17,508 bases of DNA from Mailhella sp. (GCA_017940105.1 JAGAZG010000200.1:1-17508), one strand, 5' to 3'; numbered from the stretch's first letter, positions 1-7,234 are shown. The notes: generated by a model not told the origin, from the letters alone. Numbers and translations are program-made.

Positions 1-52
1 CATGAAAACACGGCTGGAAACAGACCGCGCGGAGAAAAAATTGCACTATTAA
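1..52 (+). CDS. Possible 3' end of an upstream gene (partial)
   Basis: A frame starting at base 2 is open for 16 codons, reading ...KTRLETDRAEKKLHY, and stops with TAA at 50-52, 26 bp before the dctP start. It could be the charged C-terminus of a gene upstream of the TRAP operon, which would make the TRAP genes a continuation of a longer operon. The fragment is too short to name, and the frame used by dctP is also open back to base 1, so this call is weak. Confidence 0.25.
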   Translation, partial: MKTRLETDRAEKKLHY

Positions 53-78
53 ACAAGGATAACCACGAAGGAGGCATC

Positions 79-1065
79 ATGAAACTTTCAAGAATTCTGT
101 GTTTTGCGGTTTTGTCGCTTTCCTTGGCGTTTTCTTCAGCTCAGGCTGCGACGGTCATTAAAATTGCTCACCCCAATGTTCCTTCCCATCCCGAAGGACA
201 GGCGTTTGAACTTTTTAAAACAGATCTAGAAAAACGTTCGGGTGGGGCTTTCAAAGTTGAGATCTATGACAGCTCTAAATACGGGAACTTTGATGCATAC
301 GTGCAGGGATTACAGATGGGCGTGCTGCAGATGGCCGCTGAAGCGCCAAACAACTTTTCCGTGTTCAATCCCAAATTGATGCTGTTTGACATGCCATTCA
401 TTATTCCAGACTATCCGAGCGCCGACCTTATCACCGACGGCCCTCTTGGGCAGGAATTGCTTACGGCTTTGGATAAAAACAACATACTTGGCCTTGGATA
501 CATTGAAATTGGCTTCAGAAATGTTTTCAGCAGCAGGCCTGTACGTTCTTTGGAAGACGCGAAGGATCTCAAGATCAGGGCTACTGCTTCCAAGGCGCAT
601 ATCGCCATTCTGAAGGATTTGGGCATGAACCCTACCCCTGTTGCTTGGGGTGAAGTTTACACCACTCTCCAGCAAAAGACCGTTGATGCAGTTGATATAG
701 ACCTTAACCTTGCTTACTTTAATAAGTTCCATGAAATCACCAAGTATGTGACCCTTACCAGAAGCTTTTACAGCCCTCACATGGTATGCGTGTCCAAGAC
801 ATTCTGGAATAAGCTGAATGATCAGCAGCGTGCATGGATTAAGGATTCGTTTGCCGTCATGCAGGCTTTTGAACGCAAAACTATTCGTGAGAATGAGGAC
901 ATGATTCTTGGCAAGCTCAAGGAATCCGGCTGTGAAGTAATTGAACTCTCTCCCGCTGAACGGCAGCGCTGGATTAATGCGACAAAGGGAGTAGCAGAAC
1001 AGTTCTCTTCTGCAGTGCCCCCGCAGACCATCCAGGCCATGAAGGACACCATTGCAGGCAAGTAA
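79..1065 (+). CDS. dctP: TRAP transporter substrate-binding protein, DctP family
   Basis: Periplasmic solute-binding component of a tripartite ATP-independent periplasmic (TRAP) transporter. It captures an organic acid-type ligand and hands it to the DctQ-DctM permease encoded next. The 328-residue length is usual for the family. Residues 1-23 form a signal peptide (basic KLSR, hydrophobic core, cleavage after AQA). The mature protein begins with the typical beta strand TVIKIAHPNVP and carries the family core: GFRNVFSSRPV around 145-155, then DLKIRAT with R167, the Arg position that normally holds the ligand carboxylate, then MNPTPVAWGEVYTTLQQKTVDAVD at 183-206. The start is set by an AAGGAGG at 68-74, 4 bp before the ATG. 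The first of three colinear transporter genes; its promoter is not visible and may lie outside the window. The ligand cannot be read from sequence. The family call is firm; the symbol is generic. Confidence 0.93.
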   Translation: MKLSRILCFAVLSLSLAFSSAQAATVIKIAHPNVPSHPEGQAFELFKTDLEKRSGGAFKVEIYDSSKYGNFDAYVQGLQMGVLQMAAEAPNNFSVFNPKLMLFDMPFIIPDYPSADLITDGPLGQELLTALDKNNILGLGYIEIGFRNVFSSRPVRSLEDAKDLKIRATASKAHIAILKDLGMNPTPVAWGEVYTTLQQKTVDAVDIDLNLAYFNKFHEITKYVTLTRSFYSPHMVCVSKTFWNKLNDQQRAWIKDSFAVMQAFERKTIRENEDMILGKLKESGCEVIELSPAERQRWINATKGVAEQFSSAVPPQTIQAMKDTIAGK

Positions 1066-1079
1066 AGGTATATTTTCTC

Positions 1080-1109
1080 AGGGCCGGATTTCCGGCCCTC
1101 GTCATTTTT
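1080..1109 (+). terminator. Strong hairpin with T-tract between dctP and dctQ
   Basis: Perfect 9-bp arms AGGGCCGGA (1080-1088) and TCCGGCCCT (1091-1099) close on a two-base TT centre, followed by CGTCATTTTT ending at 1109. It lies in the 71-bp gap inside the transporter operon. It probably acts as a partial terminator or an RNA 3'-end stabiliser that makes the binding protein more abundant than the membrane subunits, a common arrangement in transporter operons. Confidence 0.7.
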
Positions 1110-1136
1110 CCCCTACTACGATGCGGAAGATATTCC

Positions 1137-1622
1137 ATGCTGAAATTACTTGATAAATTCGAAGAGATTACGGCGTCAGCGCTGCTGGCTGCTATGTCTG
1201 TGGTCATTATCGTGCAAGTGGTATTCAGGTATTTCATTTCCTATTCGCTTGATTGGCCTGAGGAACTTGGCAGATTCCTTTTCATCGCTTCCGTTTTCAT
1301 CGGCACCAGCTATGCCGAGCAGAAGGGGAAACATCTTTCCGTAACAATACTGCGCTCAAGCGGCGGAGCATGGTGCAAGAAATATTTAAAGTACGTTGCT
1401 GAAATCATCACCATGCTTTTTGGTGCATTAATGACTGTCTGGGGCGTCAAAATGGTCTTTTTTGTGGAATCGACAAACCAGGTTGCTCCGGCACTGCAGT
1501 TTCCCATGTGGATGTTGTACGCTGTTGTTCCTCTCGGTATGTTTTGCATGACCATACGATCCTTCCAGCGCCTTGTTGCCATGAAGAGAAATGATGCTGA
1601 ATCCATTGTGAAAAGGAGCTGA
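1137..1622 (+). CDS. dctQ: TRAP transporter small permease, DctQ family
   Basis: Small membrane subunit of the TRAP transporter; with DctM it forms the sodium- or proton-driven permease. The 161 residues contain four predicted membrane segments near 13-33, 44-62, 85-110 and 124-143. The family hallmark follows the first segment: VFRYFISYSLDWPEELGRF, then FIGTSYAEQKGKHLSV, which matches the RY..SL.W.EEL......G......H..V pattern of DctQ proteins. The start is preceded by GGAAG at a suitable distance. It is separated from dctP by the hairpin at 1080-1109, and its stop is 2 bp before the dctM start, so the two permease genes are probably translationally coupled. Confident from both sequence pattern and position. 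Confidence 0.92.
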   Translation: MLKLLDKFEEITASALLAAMSVVIIVQVVFRYFISYSLDWPEELGRFLFIASVFIGTSYAEQKGKHLSVTILRSSGGAWCKKYLKYVAEIITMLFGALMTVWGVKMVFFVESTNQVAPALQFPMWMLYAVVPLGMFCMTIRSFQRLVAMKRNDAESIVKRS

Positions 1623-1624
1623 TC

Positions 1625-2896
1625 ATGGAACTTCCTGTCTTACTTGCTGCCGTCACTCTGGTCGTATGCCTTCTCCTGAGTGCACCCATAGGCGTTTCCA
1701 TAGGCGCAAGCGTTGTTGCGGCCATTCTTTCAGGTGATCTTCCTGCGGAATTTCTCATGCAAAAGCTGGTGATGTCGCTTGATTCCTTTCCGCTGCTCGC
1801 TGTGCCCTTTTTTGTCCTTTCCGGTGAAATTATGCAGAAGGGGAGCATGGCGCAGTCATTGCTGAATTTTTCTCGTTGCCTTGTAGGTCACATTACAGGC
1901 GGACTTGCACATGTTTCCATACTGACATGCATGTTCTACGGAGCTCTTAGCGGATCGGCCCCGGCTACGACTGCTGCAGTGGGCGGCATCATGATCCCGG
2001 CAATGGAAAAGGAAGGATTTAAGCAGGATTTTGCCGCAGCCGTGAATACTGCCGGCGGTTGCCTTGGCGTTATGATTCCTCCATCTGTACCGCTCATTAT
2101 CTACGGTACGACCGCAAATGTTTCAGTCGGTGATCTTTTCATATGCGGTATAGTCCCTGGAATTTTCATCGGCCTTGTTCTCATGCTTCTCTGCTGGTTT
2201 CTGGCAAAATTTACACAGCCTACAAAACTTCTTCCTAAGGCGCCTGTCCGTGAAACGTTGAAGGCTTTCTGGGAAGCCAAGTTTGCGCTTGTCGTGCCAG
2301 TCATCGTGCTTGGAGGTATATACGGCGGCGTCACCACTCCGACAGAAGCTGGCGCAGTGGCAGTTATATACGCGCTTTTTGCCGAAGGGCTCATTCTGCG
2401 AACTCTCAACCTGAAGCTCTTGTGCGAAATATTTAAAAATTCCTGCCTGACATCAGCCGCTATTTTTATTGTCGTTGCAACGGCCACCGCGCTTGGTCAG
2501 CTTCTCCTTATCTATAATGTGCCCGATATGATAGTATCCAACTTATCAGGATTTGCGAGCAACAAGTATCTTCTTCTCATTGGCATAATCATTCTTCTCC
2601 TTTTTATGGGCACATTTATGGATGCATTGGCGAATATTCTCATCCTTACGCCACTGCTGCAGCCGCTTGTCATGGCTGCTGGCATAGATATGACGCATTT
2701 TGGCATAATCATGATTGTCGCCATTTCCATTGGATTCCTTACTCCGCCGGTCGGAATGAACTTGTTTGTTTCTTGCGGTATCTGCGGTATTTCCATAGAG
2801 CGCCTCAGTAAGGCCATGATTCCTTTTGTTGTTGCAATGACAGTGGGGTTGGTTATTCTCGCCTTTGTCCCTCAAATAACACTTTGTCTTTTGTAG
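1625..2896 (+). CDS. dctM: TRAP transporter large permease, DctM family
   Basis: The 12-helix-type large permease subunit that forms the transport pathway. The 423-residue length is normal. It is hydrophobic throughout and shows the DctM hallmark block near residues 108-160: LSGSAPATTAAVGGIMIPAM, then GFKQDFAAAVNTAGGCLGVMIPPSVPLIIYG. A second conserved stretch lies near the C-terminus (MGTFMDALANILILTPLLQP, then FLTPPVGMNLFVSCGI). These match the two inverted halves of the family fold. The ATG is preceded by AAGGAGCTGATC, a good ribosome binding site that overlaps the end of dctQ. The next gene starts 7 bp after the stop, so it belongs to the same transcript. Confident for the family; substrate unknown. 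Confidence 0.95.
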   Translation: MELPVLLAAVTLVVCLLLSAPIGVSIGASVVAAILSGDLPAEFLMQKLVMSLDSFPLLAVPFFVLSGEIMQKGSMAQSLLNFSRCLVGHITGGLAHVSILTCMFYGALSGSAPATTAAVGGIMIPAMEKEGFKQDFAAAVNTAGGCLGVMIPPSVPLIIYGTTANVSVGDLFICGIVPGIFIGLVLMLLCWFLAKFTQPTKLLPKAPVRETLKAFWEAKFALVVPVIVLGGIYGGVTTPTEAGAVAVIYALFAEGLILRTLNLKLLCEIFKNSCLTSAAIFIVVATATALGQLLLIYNVPDMIVSNLSGFASNKYLLLIGIIILLLFMGTFMDALANILILTPLLQPLVMAAGIDMTHFGIIMIVAISIGFLTPPVGMNLFVSCGICGISIERLSKAMIPFVVAMTVGLVILAFVPQITLCLL

Positions 2897-2903
2897 GTTT
2901 GCC

Positions 2904-4154
2904 ATGAAGATTTGCCCTTCCCAAAAAACATCAGGACGCATTGGCATCGCGGGGCATGCCGGTATCGGTCACGCTTTTTCACATTCGGGTTTTTTTCAAG
3001 AGGATTCCGGAGGATTTGCTGTTCTGCTGACCCTGCTGACCAAAGCTTTTCACATGGACATTTCTATAACGTCTGCTGAGCTCGACGAATCCGGTCGTAT
3101 AGTAGTTCGAACGGCTGGAGGCGGTTGTGGATGTGCGGAGGCAAAAGACGGTTTTACCCCCTATGAAGCTGACATGATGGCCAGAGCGGCAGGCATTCGT
3201 TGCGCAGCGCCGCAGACACTGGCAAGCCGCATCTATGGGAGAGTATACGGGCAGGGAGCTTCCGCTCAAGCCTCTGCTTTTTCCTTGGCTGCGGCTAAAG
3301 CCATGATGGACACCGTTCGCAAACGTTGGCCTGGTCCTGTACTTTGGGCGCCTGATAATCTTCCTGGTTCATGCGGAGAATTTTTGGGTGGAACAATTGA
3401 AATAGAAGGCATTCCTGTATCATGGATGATGACCATCAATGCATCGGAAGGTGGTTCAGGTCCTAACGAGGATTCCGAAGGGTGCGTACCCATTGGCAAC
3501 AAAGGACGTCTGATGTCCATGCTAGGTATGGACGCTATGCCCCTGCTTGTGCTTGAAGGAAAAGCCTTTGTGCCAGCACAGAAACCTCCTTTGGAAGAGA
3601 ATGCCCTTTTCGTCCGCTGGAACAGCGAATTTGATAATCCTGTGTCGGGACAATGCCTTGCCCAGGCAGCACGTGAAAGCGGAAAGCCCACGCTTGTACT
3701 GGATAATACTTATTCCAGAGATCCAGGCTTTTTGCCCGGTGAAGCAGAAAAGCTAGCGCAGCAGATTATCGCCATCGGCCAGGAGTACGCAAATGCCAGA
3801 ACGTCATCACGACGGGTTGCGTTGATTGCTGAACTTGCAACGCTGTGCAGCCATGATGCAGGGGGCAGCATTTTTATGTCCGACAGTGTGCACAGACTTG
3901 TCGGTAACGGTGGGTTATGGCCGGGCCTGGGAGCCATGCTTTCGGTTGCTGTGTCGAGTGAAGAAGCCAACGCATGGAAAACCCTCCGTTTTACCGACGA
4001 TGAGCTTGACCTGCTGGTTTCCGTGCTTGTTCGAGCAGCGGTCCTGCTAGATGAACACCGGACAGAAGCGTCAGCCTATGTTTTTCAACGAAAACCATCC
4101 GTTTCTTCCGATGCGCTTTTAAAGTCCGCATCAGAGGAAGTTCGGCAGGAATAA
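2904..4154 (+). CDS. Unrecognised 416-residue protein of the TRAP operon
   Basis: I do not recognise this family. It starts 7 bp after dctM, so it is very likely co-transcribed and linked to the imported compound. There is no signal peptide and no clear membrane span, so it is probably cytosolic. The N-terminus is rich in His and Gly: GIAGHAGIGHAFSHSGFF (His at 18, 23, 27), then QEDSGGF. A Cys motif GGGCGCAEAKDGF follows (C75, C77). Further on are LPGSCGEFLGG (C157) and ASEGGSGPNEDSEGCVPIGNKG (178-201, C194). The clusters of His, Cys, Asp/Glu and Gly look like catalytic or metal-binding motifs, but no metal or reaction can be claimed. The C-terminal 100 residues are more helical and less conserved-looking. 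The ATG is preceded only by a weak AGG. An enzyme acting on the transported ligand is the natural inference. It shows no resemblance that I can see to common racemases, lyases or dehydrogenases. Confidence 0.85.
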   Translation: MKICPSQKTSGRIGIAGHAGIGHAFSHSGFFQEDSGGFAVLLTLLTKAFHMDISITSAELDESGRIVVRTAGGGCGCAEAKDGFTPYEADMMARAAGIRCAAPQTLASRIYGRVYGQGASAQASAFSLAAAKAMMDTVRKRWPGPVLWAPDNLPGSCGEFLGGTIEIEGIPVSWMMTINASEGGSGPNEDSEGCVPIGNKGRLMSMLGMDAMPLLVLEGKAFVPAQKPPLEENALFVRWNSEFDNPVSGQCLAQAARESGKPTLVLDNTYSRDPGFLPGEAEKLAQQIIAIGQEYANARTSSRRVALIAELATLCSHDAGGSIFMSDSVHRLVGNGGLWPGLGAMLSVAVSSEEANAWKTLRFTDDELDLLVSVLVRAAVLLDEHRTEASAYVFQRKPSVSSDALLKSASEEVRQE

Positions 4155-4205
4155 CGCATGGTTTGGCAGCAGTGGCTTTAACATGTGCTTGTGCTGTTCA
4201 ACCAC

Positions 4206-4221
4206 GGTTCCTCAATGAACC
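4206..4221. repeat. Small inverted repeat upstream of the GntR promoter
   Basis: GGTTC (4206-4210) and GAACC (4217-4221) flank a six-base loop CTCAAT, immediately upstream of the -35 element of the regulator gene. It has no T-tract, so it is not a convincing terminator for the preceding gene. It could be a weak RNA hairpin or a protein site. Confidence 0.3.
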
Positions 4222-4250
4222 TTGACTAGGGCAGCAAAACCATATATGAA
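4222..4250 (+). promoter_or_regulatory. Sigma-70-type promoter of the GntR regulator gene
   Basis: TTGACT (4222-4227, 5 of 6 to consensus) and TATGAA (4245-4250, 4 of 6) are separated by 17 bp. Transcription would start near 4256-4258, leaving a leader of only about 16-18 nt before the ATG at 4274. The -10 element lies inside the left arm of the inverted repeat at 4245-4268. Confidence 0.55.
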
Positions 4251-4268
4251 AAAAAATATTTTTTCATA
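4245..4268. promoter_or_regulatory. 24-bp inverted repeat, probable autoregulatory operator
   Basis: Perfect 10-bp arms TATGAAAAAA (4245-4254) and TTTTTTCATA (4259-4268) surround AATA. The repeat covers the -10 element and the predicted start of transcription of the GntR gene and ends 5 bp before its ATG. A dimeric winged-helix repressor bound here would block its own promoter. I find no matching copy in the 78 bp before dctP. Confidence 0.55.
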
Positions 4269-4273
4269 ACAAG

Positions 4274-4966
4274 ATGTTAAATGCCACTATGTCGAATTCT
4301 ACAAAAGCAGATCTTGCCTACACACTGATCCGTGATGGAATTCTCAGCGGAGAATTCCTGCCTGGATCGCATCTTATTCTTGTTGATCTAGAGAAAAAAT
4401 TATGCGTTGGACGGGGGCCAATCCGCGACGCCTTAATGCGCCTTGATAAATCAGGCCTTATTGAAAATCTTCCATTTAAAGGAGCTGTCGTCAAAAGGCC
4501 TCCGTCTATCGAAGAACTTGAAATTATTTACAGGACTCGTTTTGTTCTGGAACGGCAAGCTATCCTTGAAGCCATGCGCAACATCAGTGCTCGTGATGTC
4601 GACATCCTTCAGAAAATGATAGATGAATCGCGCTGTGATATTGATTCTCCGCAAAAGTTCTATGCTCATGACAGAAAGTTTCATTCCTATATCTATAAGA
4701 CTGCCAAGATGCCACATATTCAGGATATTATAAATTCAATTAACGAGCATATCGATATTTATCTTAATACAAATGCCTATGATTTTTCTTACCGTTTTGA
4801 TTCCATTGGTCACCATCAGCAAATGCTTGATGCCATAAAAGAGAAAAATATAGGAGTGTTAATTGATACACTCGAGGAAAATATGAGCATTGGACTGAAA
4901 TATATATATGATCGCATCACTAAAGGGGTACATGTAAGCAAGAGGACTTCTTTTTCTCTTAAATAG
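4274..4966 (+). CDS. GntR-family transcriptional regulator, FCD subfamily
   Basis: DNA-binding regulator of the FadR/FCD branch of GntR, probably controlling the adjacent TRAP operon in response to its ligand. Residues 12-75 form the winged helix-turn-helix (AYTLIRDGILSGEFLPGSHL, then GRGPIRDALMRLDKSGLIE). Residues 85-215 form the all-helical FCD ligand domain, with HDRKFH (D133, H137) and GHHQQMLDAI (H181) at the metal-binding positions. The third His usual in this domain appears to be replaced: the aligned segment reads TLEENMSIGL. The 230-residue length is normal. No Shine-Dalgarno precedes the ATG at 4274 or the in-frame ATG at 4289, so the exact start is uncertain. The gene is very AT-rich (for example 17 G/C in bases 4741-4800 by hand count). 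Its end is 7 bp from the convergent pseudouridine synthase gene. Confidence 0.9.
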   Translation: MLNATMSNSTKADLAYTLIRDGILSGEFLPGSHLILVDLEKKLCVGRGPIRDALMRLDKSGLIENLPFKGAVVKRPPSIEELEIIYRTRFVLERQAILEAMRNISARDVDILQKMIDESRCDIDSPQKFYAHDRKFHSYIYKTAKMPHIQDIINSINEHIDIYLNTNAYDFSYRFDSIGHHQQMLDAIKEKNIGVLIDTLEENMSIGLKYIYDRITKGVHVSKRTSFSLK

Positions 4967-4973
4967 TCTGCGG

Positions 4974-5978
4974 TCATCTCACATGCTGACTGCTGCAGTT
5001 TATCATTGAAAGGATATTTTGATCGATATACCAGTCCTTAGTCCAGGGCGGAGGGAGTTCCAGGTTCAATGCTTTTTCCTCAAGACTGGGCAGGCAGACA
5101 TGAAAGGCGTGCAGCTTCAACCCTGCGCACCCGCCGGATCCGTACAAGGTGTCGCCTGCCACGGGATGCCCGCGCGAGGCAAGCTGCACGCGTATCTGAT
5201 GCGTGCGCCCGGTAAGCAGCTGCAAAAGCATCAGCGTGTATTCATCGGAGCCAATGCGGCGAGAAACAAGCGGAACTGCCAGCAACCTGGCTTCTGCGGC
5301 ATGCATTTTTTGCCAGCCTGGGCTGCCTGCACTGCAAACTATCATGCGCTGCGTCGCTTCGTCCTTTACAAGCAGGTCGCGAAGTTCCTGAACAGGATAC
5401 GGCCACAGACCTTCCACCCAGGCAAGGTAGTCTTTACGCGGCGGGGTGCCTCCGCGACCAGCAAGAGCGTCAGTGAGAAAGCGTATGGAACGGTAGCTTT
5501 TGCCAAAGATGAGCAGACCGGTAGTGTCTTTATCCAGCCTGTGTACAGGGGCGGGCGTGAAATCCGCATGGGCAAATGCCCTGGCAACGCGCGCGGCAAC
5601 GCTGTCTTCGTGCCCGGTTCCACCCTGAACGGTCAGCCCTGCCGGCTTGTTCATCACCAGAATATCGGCATCTTCATAAACAATGTCAGGGAGCCCGGAA
5701 TACAGCGGCTTGACCTTATGCTCCGCGTCGGGAGTGCTGTCCATTGTTCGAAACACGGCAAAAGGCGGCACCCGCACGATGTCACCCTCTGCCACATGGT
5801 CAAATGGTTTGGTCCTGCCGCCGTTTATGCGTACCTGACCGGTCCGAATCCAGCGGTGCAGATCGCCGTCAGGCGCATTTACGCGTCTCTTCAAGAAATT
5901 GAGCAGTTTCTGACCGGCTTCAACCCTGCTGACGGAGAGTCCTTTTTTGCTGTCTTCCATGTCGGCAGGGTATAGCAT
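4974..5978 (-). CDS. rluC: RluA-family 23S rRNA pseudouridine synthase (RluC-like)
   Basis: Converts specific uridines of 23S rRNA to pseudouridine. An S4 RNA-binding domain occupies about residues 17-72 (AGQKLLNFLKRRV, then LHRWIRTGQVRINGGRTKPF). The catalytic domain follows from about 95, with ILVMNKPAGLTVQGG near 106-120 and the RluA signature PVHRLDKDTTGLLIFGKS, whose D149 is the catalytic Asp. The motif LLTGRTHQIRVQLASRGHPVAGDTLYG is also present. The arrangement S4 followed by HRLDKDTTGLL resembles RluC (U955/2504/2580) more than the short RluA, but the target positions cannot be fixed from sequence. The start at 5978 has AAGG close upstream; an in-frame ATG at 5960 lacks one. A second RluA-family domain occurs in the fusion gene at 12117-13763. 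Confidence 0.88.
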   Translation of the reverse strand: MLYPADMEDSKKGLSVSRVEAGQKLLNFLKRRVNAPDGDLHRWIRTGQVRINGGRTKPFDHVAEGDIVRVPPFAVFRTMDSTPDAEHKVKPLYSGLPDIVYEDADILVMNKPAGLTVQGGTGHEDSVAARVARAFAHADFTPAPVHRLDKDTTGLLIFGKSYRSIRFLTDALAGRGGTPPRKDYLAWVEGLWPYPVQELRDLLVKDEATQRMIVCSAGSPGWQKMHAAEARLLAVPLVSRRIGSDEYTLMLLQLLTGRTHQIRVQLASRGHPVAGDTLYGSGGCAGLKLHAFHVCLPSLEEKALNLELPPPWTKDWYIDQNILSMINCSSQHVR

Positions 5979-6041
5979 TGCCTTGCAAAGAGCCAGAGAT
6001 TAATCGGTTTAAAAAGACAGAGTTTATTTTTCATCTATGAT

Positions 6042-6071
6042 GCCATTATGGCCAATAACGCTCGTTATGGC
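6042..6071. repeat. Stacked inverted repeats between two minus-strand genes
   Basis: GCCAT-T-ATGGC (6042-6052) abuts GCC[A]ATAACG-CT-CGTTATGGC (6051-6071), a 9-bp stem with one bulged A. The two share bases, so only one can form at a time. The element lies in the 150-bp gap downstream of the flavin oxidoreductase. Neither strand shows a T-tract directly after it, so it is not a classical intrinsic terminator; it may be an RNA 3'-end or processing structure. Confidence 0.4.
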
Positions 6072-6128
6072 AGAAACAAAGCACTCCGGTAAGGAGCGGT
6101 CCACGTTTGGTTGATACATCAAGCCTTT

Positions 6129-7160
6129 TCATTTCATTCCTTTCCTGAAAACGCACTTGTGCCAGCGGGAGGAGTAGCATTGGTTGCATGAAATGCACTT
6201 TGATGCAGAAGATTCTCCGCGCTGCATTTTTAAGGGAAGATCCGGCTCGCAGAGCAGAGGTCTGGAAAGCGAGATCATTTCAATGCCGGTGCTGTTCAGG
6301 ATGGTTTCCATGGTATCCAGGCTTCGCATGCCGCCCACGACACAGACAGGGGTCTCAACGGTGGCAGCCAGTCTTGCTGCGAATCCTGCAAAATAGCCTT
6401 CGTTCCTGTGCGGGCGTATGCCGGCTACGGACGTGCCGTTTCCGCTGACTTCGATGGAATCTATTTCTGCTGACGAAAGCTGCCTGCAGATGGAGAGGCT
6501 GGTCTCTTCGTCCAGGCCTCCTGGAGTAAAATCATTACTGTTTATCTTTATGGTCACATGCAGGTTGGGAACGGCGCTTTTGATGCCGGATAAGATTTCC
6601 AGTATGAGCCTTGCCCTGTTCCCTGCAGAGCCACCGTAGCTGTCGGTGCGGTGATTGACTGCGGGGCTGATGAACCGGCTTAAAAAGAAAAAATGCGCCG
6701 CATGTATCTGCACGCCGTCAAATCCTGCTTTGCCGGCACGGATGGCAGCCTGAACGAACTGATCGCAGACAAGATGTATCTCGTCCGGCGTCATATGATC
6801 CGGCTCAACCTGCCTGAATTTTCCATCGTCCAGTGTTCTGTAATATGCGCCCAGGGCAAGCTGGGCAATTACAGGGCAGTTCTGGGCATGGATGATATCT
6901 GCAAGGCTTTTATACTGCGAGATCAGACCGTCGTCAGAAAGGCGCATCATGCCGTCAAAATAAAAATCGTTTGCCGCGACACTGGTAAAGCCTGTAATAA
7001 TGGCGCCTATGCCACCCTTCGCCAGTTCGTCATAAATGGCGTATGATTCCTTTCTCAGGCTTCCGTCAGCGTTTGCCACGCCTTCCCAGGTTGCTGAACG
7101 CAGAAGACGGTTTTTCATCTTCAGGTTGTTAAGTGCCAGCGGTTCAAAGAGCTTTTTCAT
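6129..7160 (-). CDS. NADH:flavin oxidoreductase, old yellow enzyme family
   Basis: FMN-dependent ene-reductase-type enzyme with a single TIM barrel, probably reducing activated C=C bonds or quinone-like electrophiles. The 343-residue product begins MKKLFEPLALNNLKMKNRLL, the family N-terminus. It has SATWEG near 22-27, the active-site block QIHAAHFFFLSRFISPAVNHRTDSYGGS (151-178, with H153 and H156), a phosphate-binding VVGGMRS near 274-280, and SLSRPLLCEPDLP near 297-309. The C-terminus has a Cys cluster C322-x2-C-x2-C-x7-C336 (CISCNQC, then KC). That resembles the iron-sulfur region of 2,4-dienoyl-CoA reductases, but the spacing is shorter and the FAD/NADH domain is absent. The start at 7160 is preceded by GAGGAA; the frame is open further upstream to 7283 but would run into the divergent regulator. 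Substrate unknown. Confidence 0.9.
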   Translation of the reverse strand: MKKLFEPLALNNLKMKNRLLRSATWEGVANADGSLRKESYAIYDELAKGGIGAIITGFTSVAANDFYFDGMMRLSDDGLISQYKSLADIIHAQNCPVIAQLALGAYYRTLDDGKFRQVEPDHMTPDEIHLVCDQFVQAAIRAGKAGFDGVQIHAAHFFFLSRFISPAVNHRTDSYGGSAGNRARLILEILSGIKSAVPNLHVTIKINSNDFTPGGLDEETSLSICRQLSSAEIDSIEVSGNGTSVAGIRPHRNEGYFAGFAARLAATVETPVCVVGGMRSLDTMETILNSTGIEMISLSRPLLCEPDLPLKMQRGESSASKCISCNQCYSSRWHKCVFRKGMK

Positions 7161-7202
7161 GGGGAATTCCTCTGTGCCAGGTTGATTTTCATGTTTAGCA
7201 GC

Positions 7203-7230
7203 ATTATAATTTGCAAGAGCTGAAAAACAA
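7203..7230 (-). promoter_or_regulatory. Probable promoter of the flavin oxidoreductase gene
   Basis: On the minus strand, TTGTTT (7230-7225) and a perfect TATAAT (7208-7203) are separated by 16 bp, giving a 5' leader of roughly 35 nt before the ATG at 7160. It lies in the intergenic region shared with the divergent HxlR gene. Confidence 0.55.
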
Positions 7231-7234
7231 GTAG

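Noticed and set aside
5019..5975. A 318-codon plus-strand open frame opposite the pseudouridine synthase
   Set aside because: It lies fully antisense to a gene with intact catalytic motifs, has no recognisable domain, and its composition reads as a shadow of the other strand.
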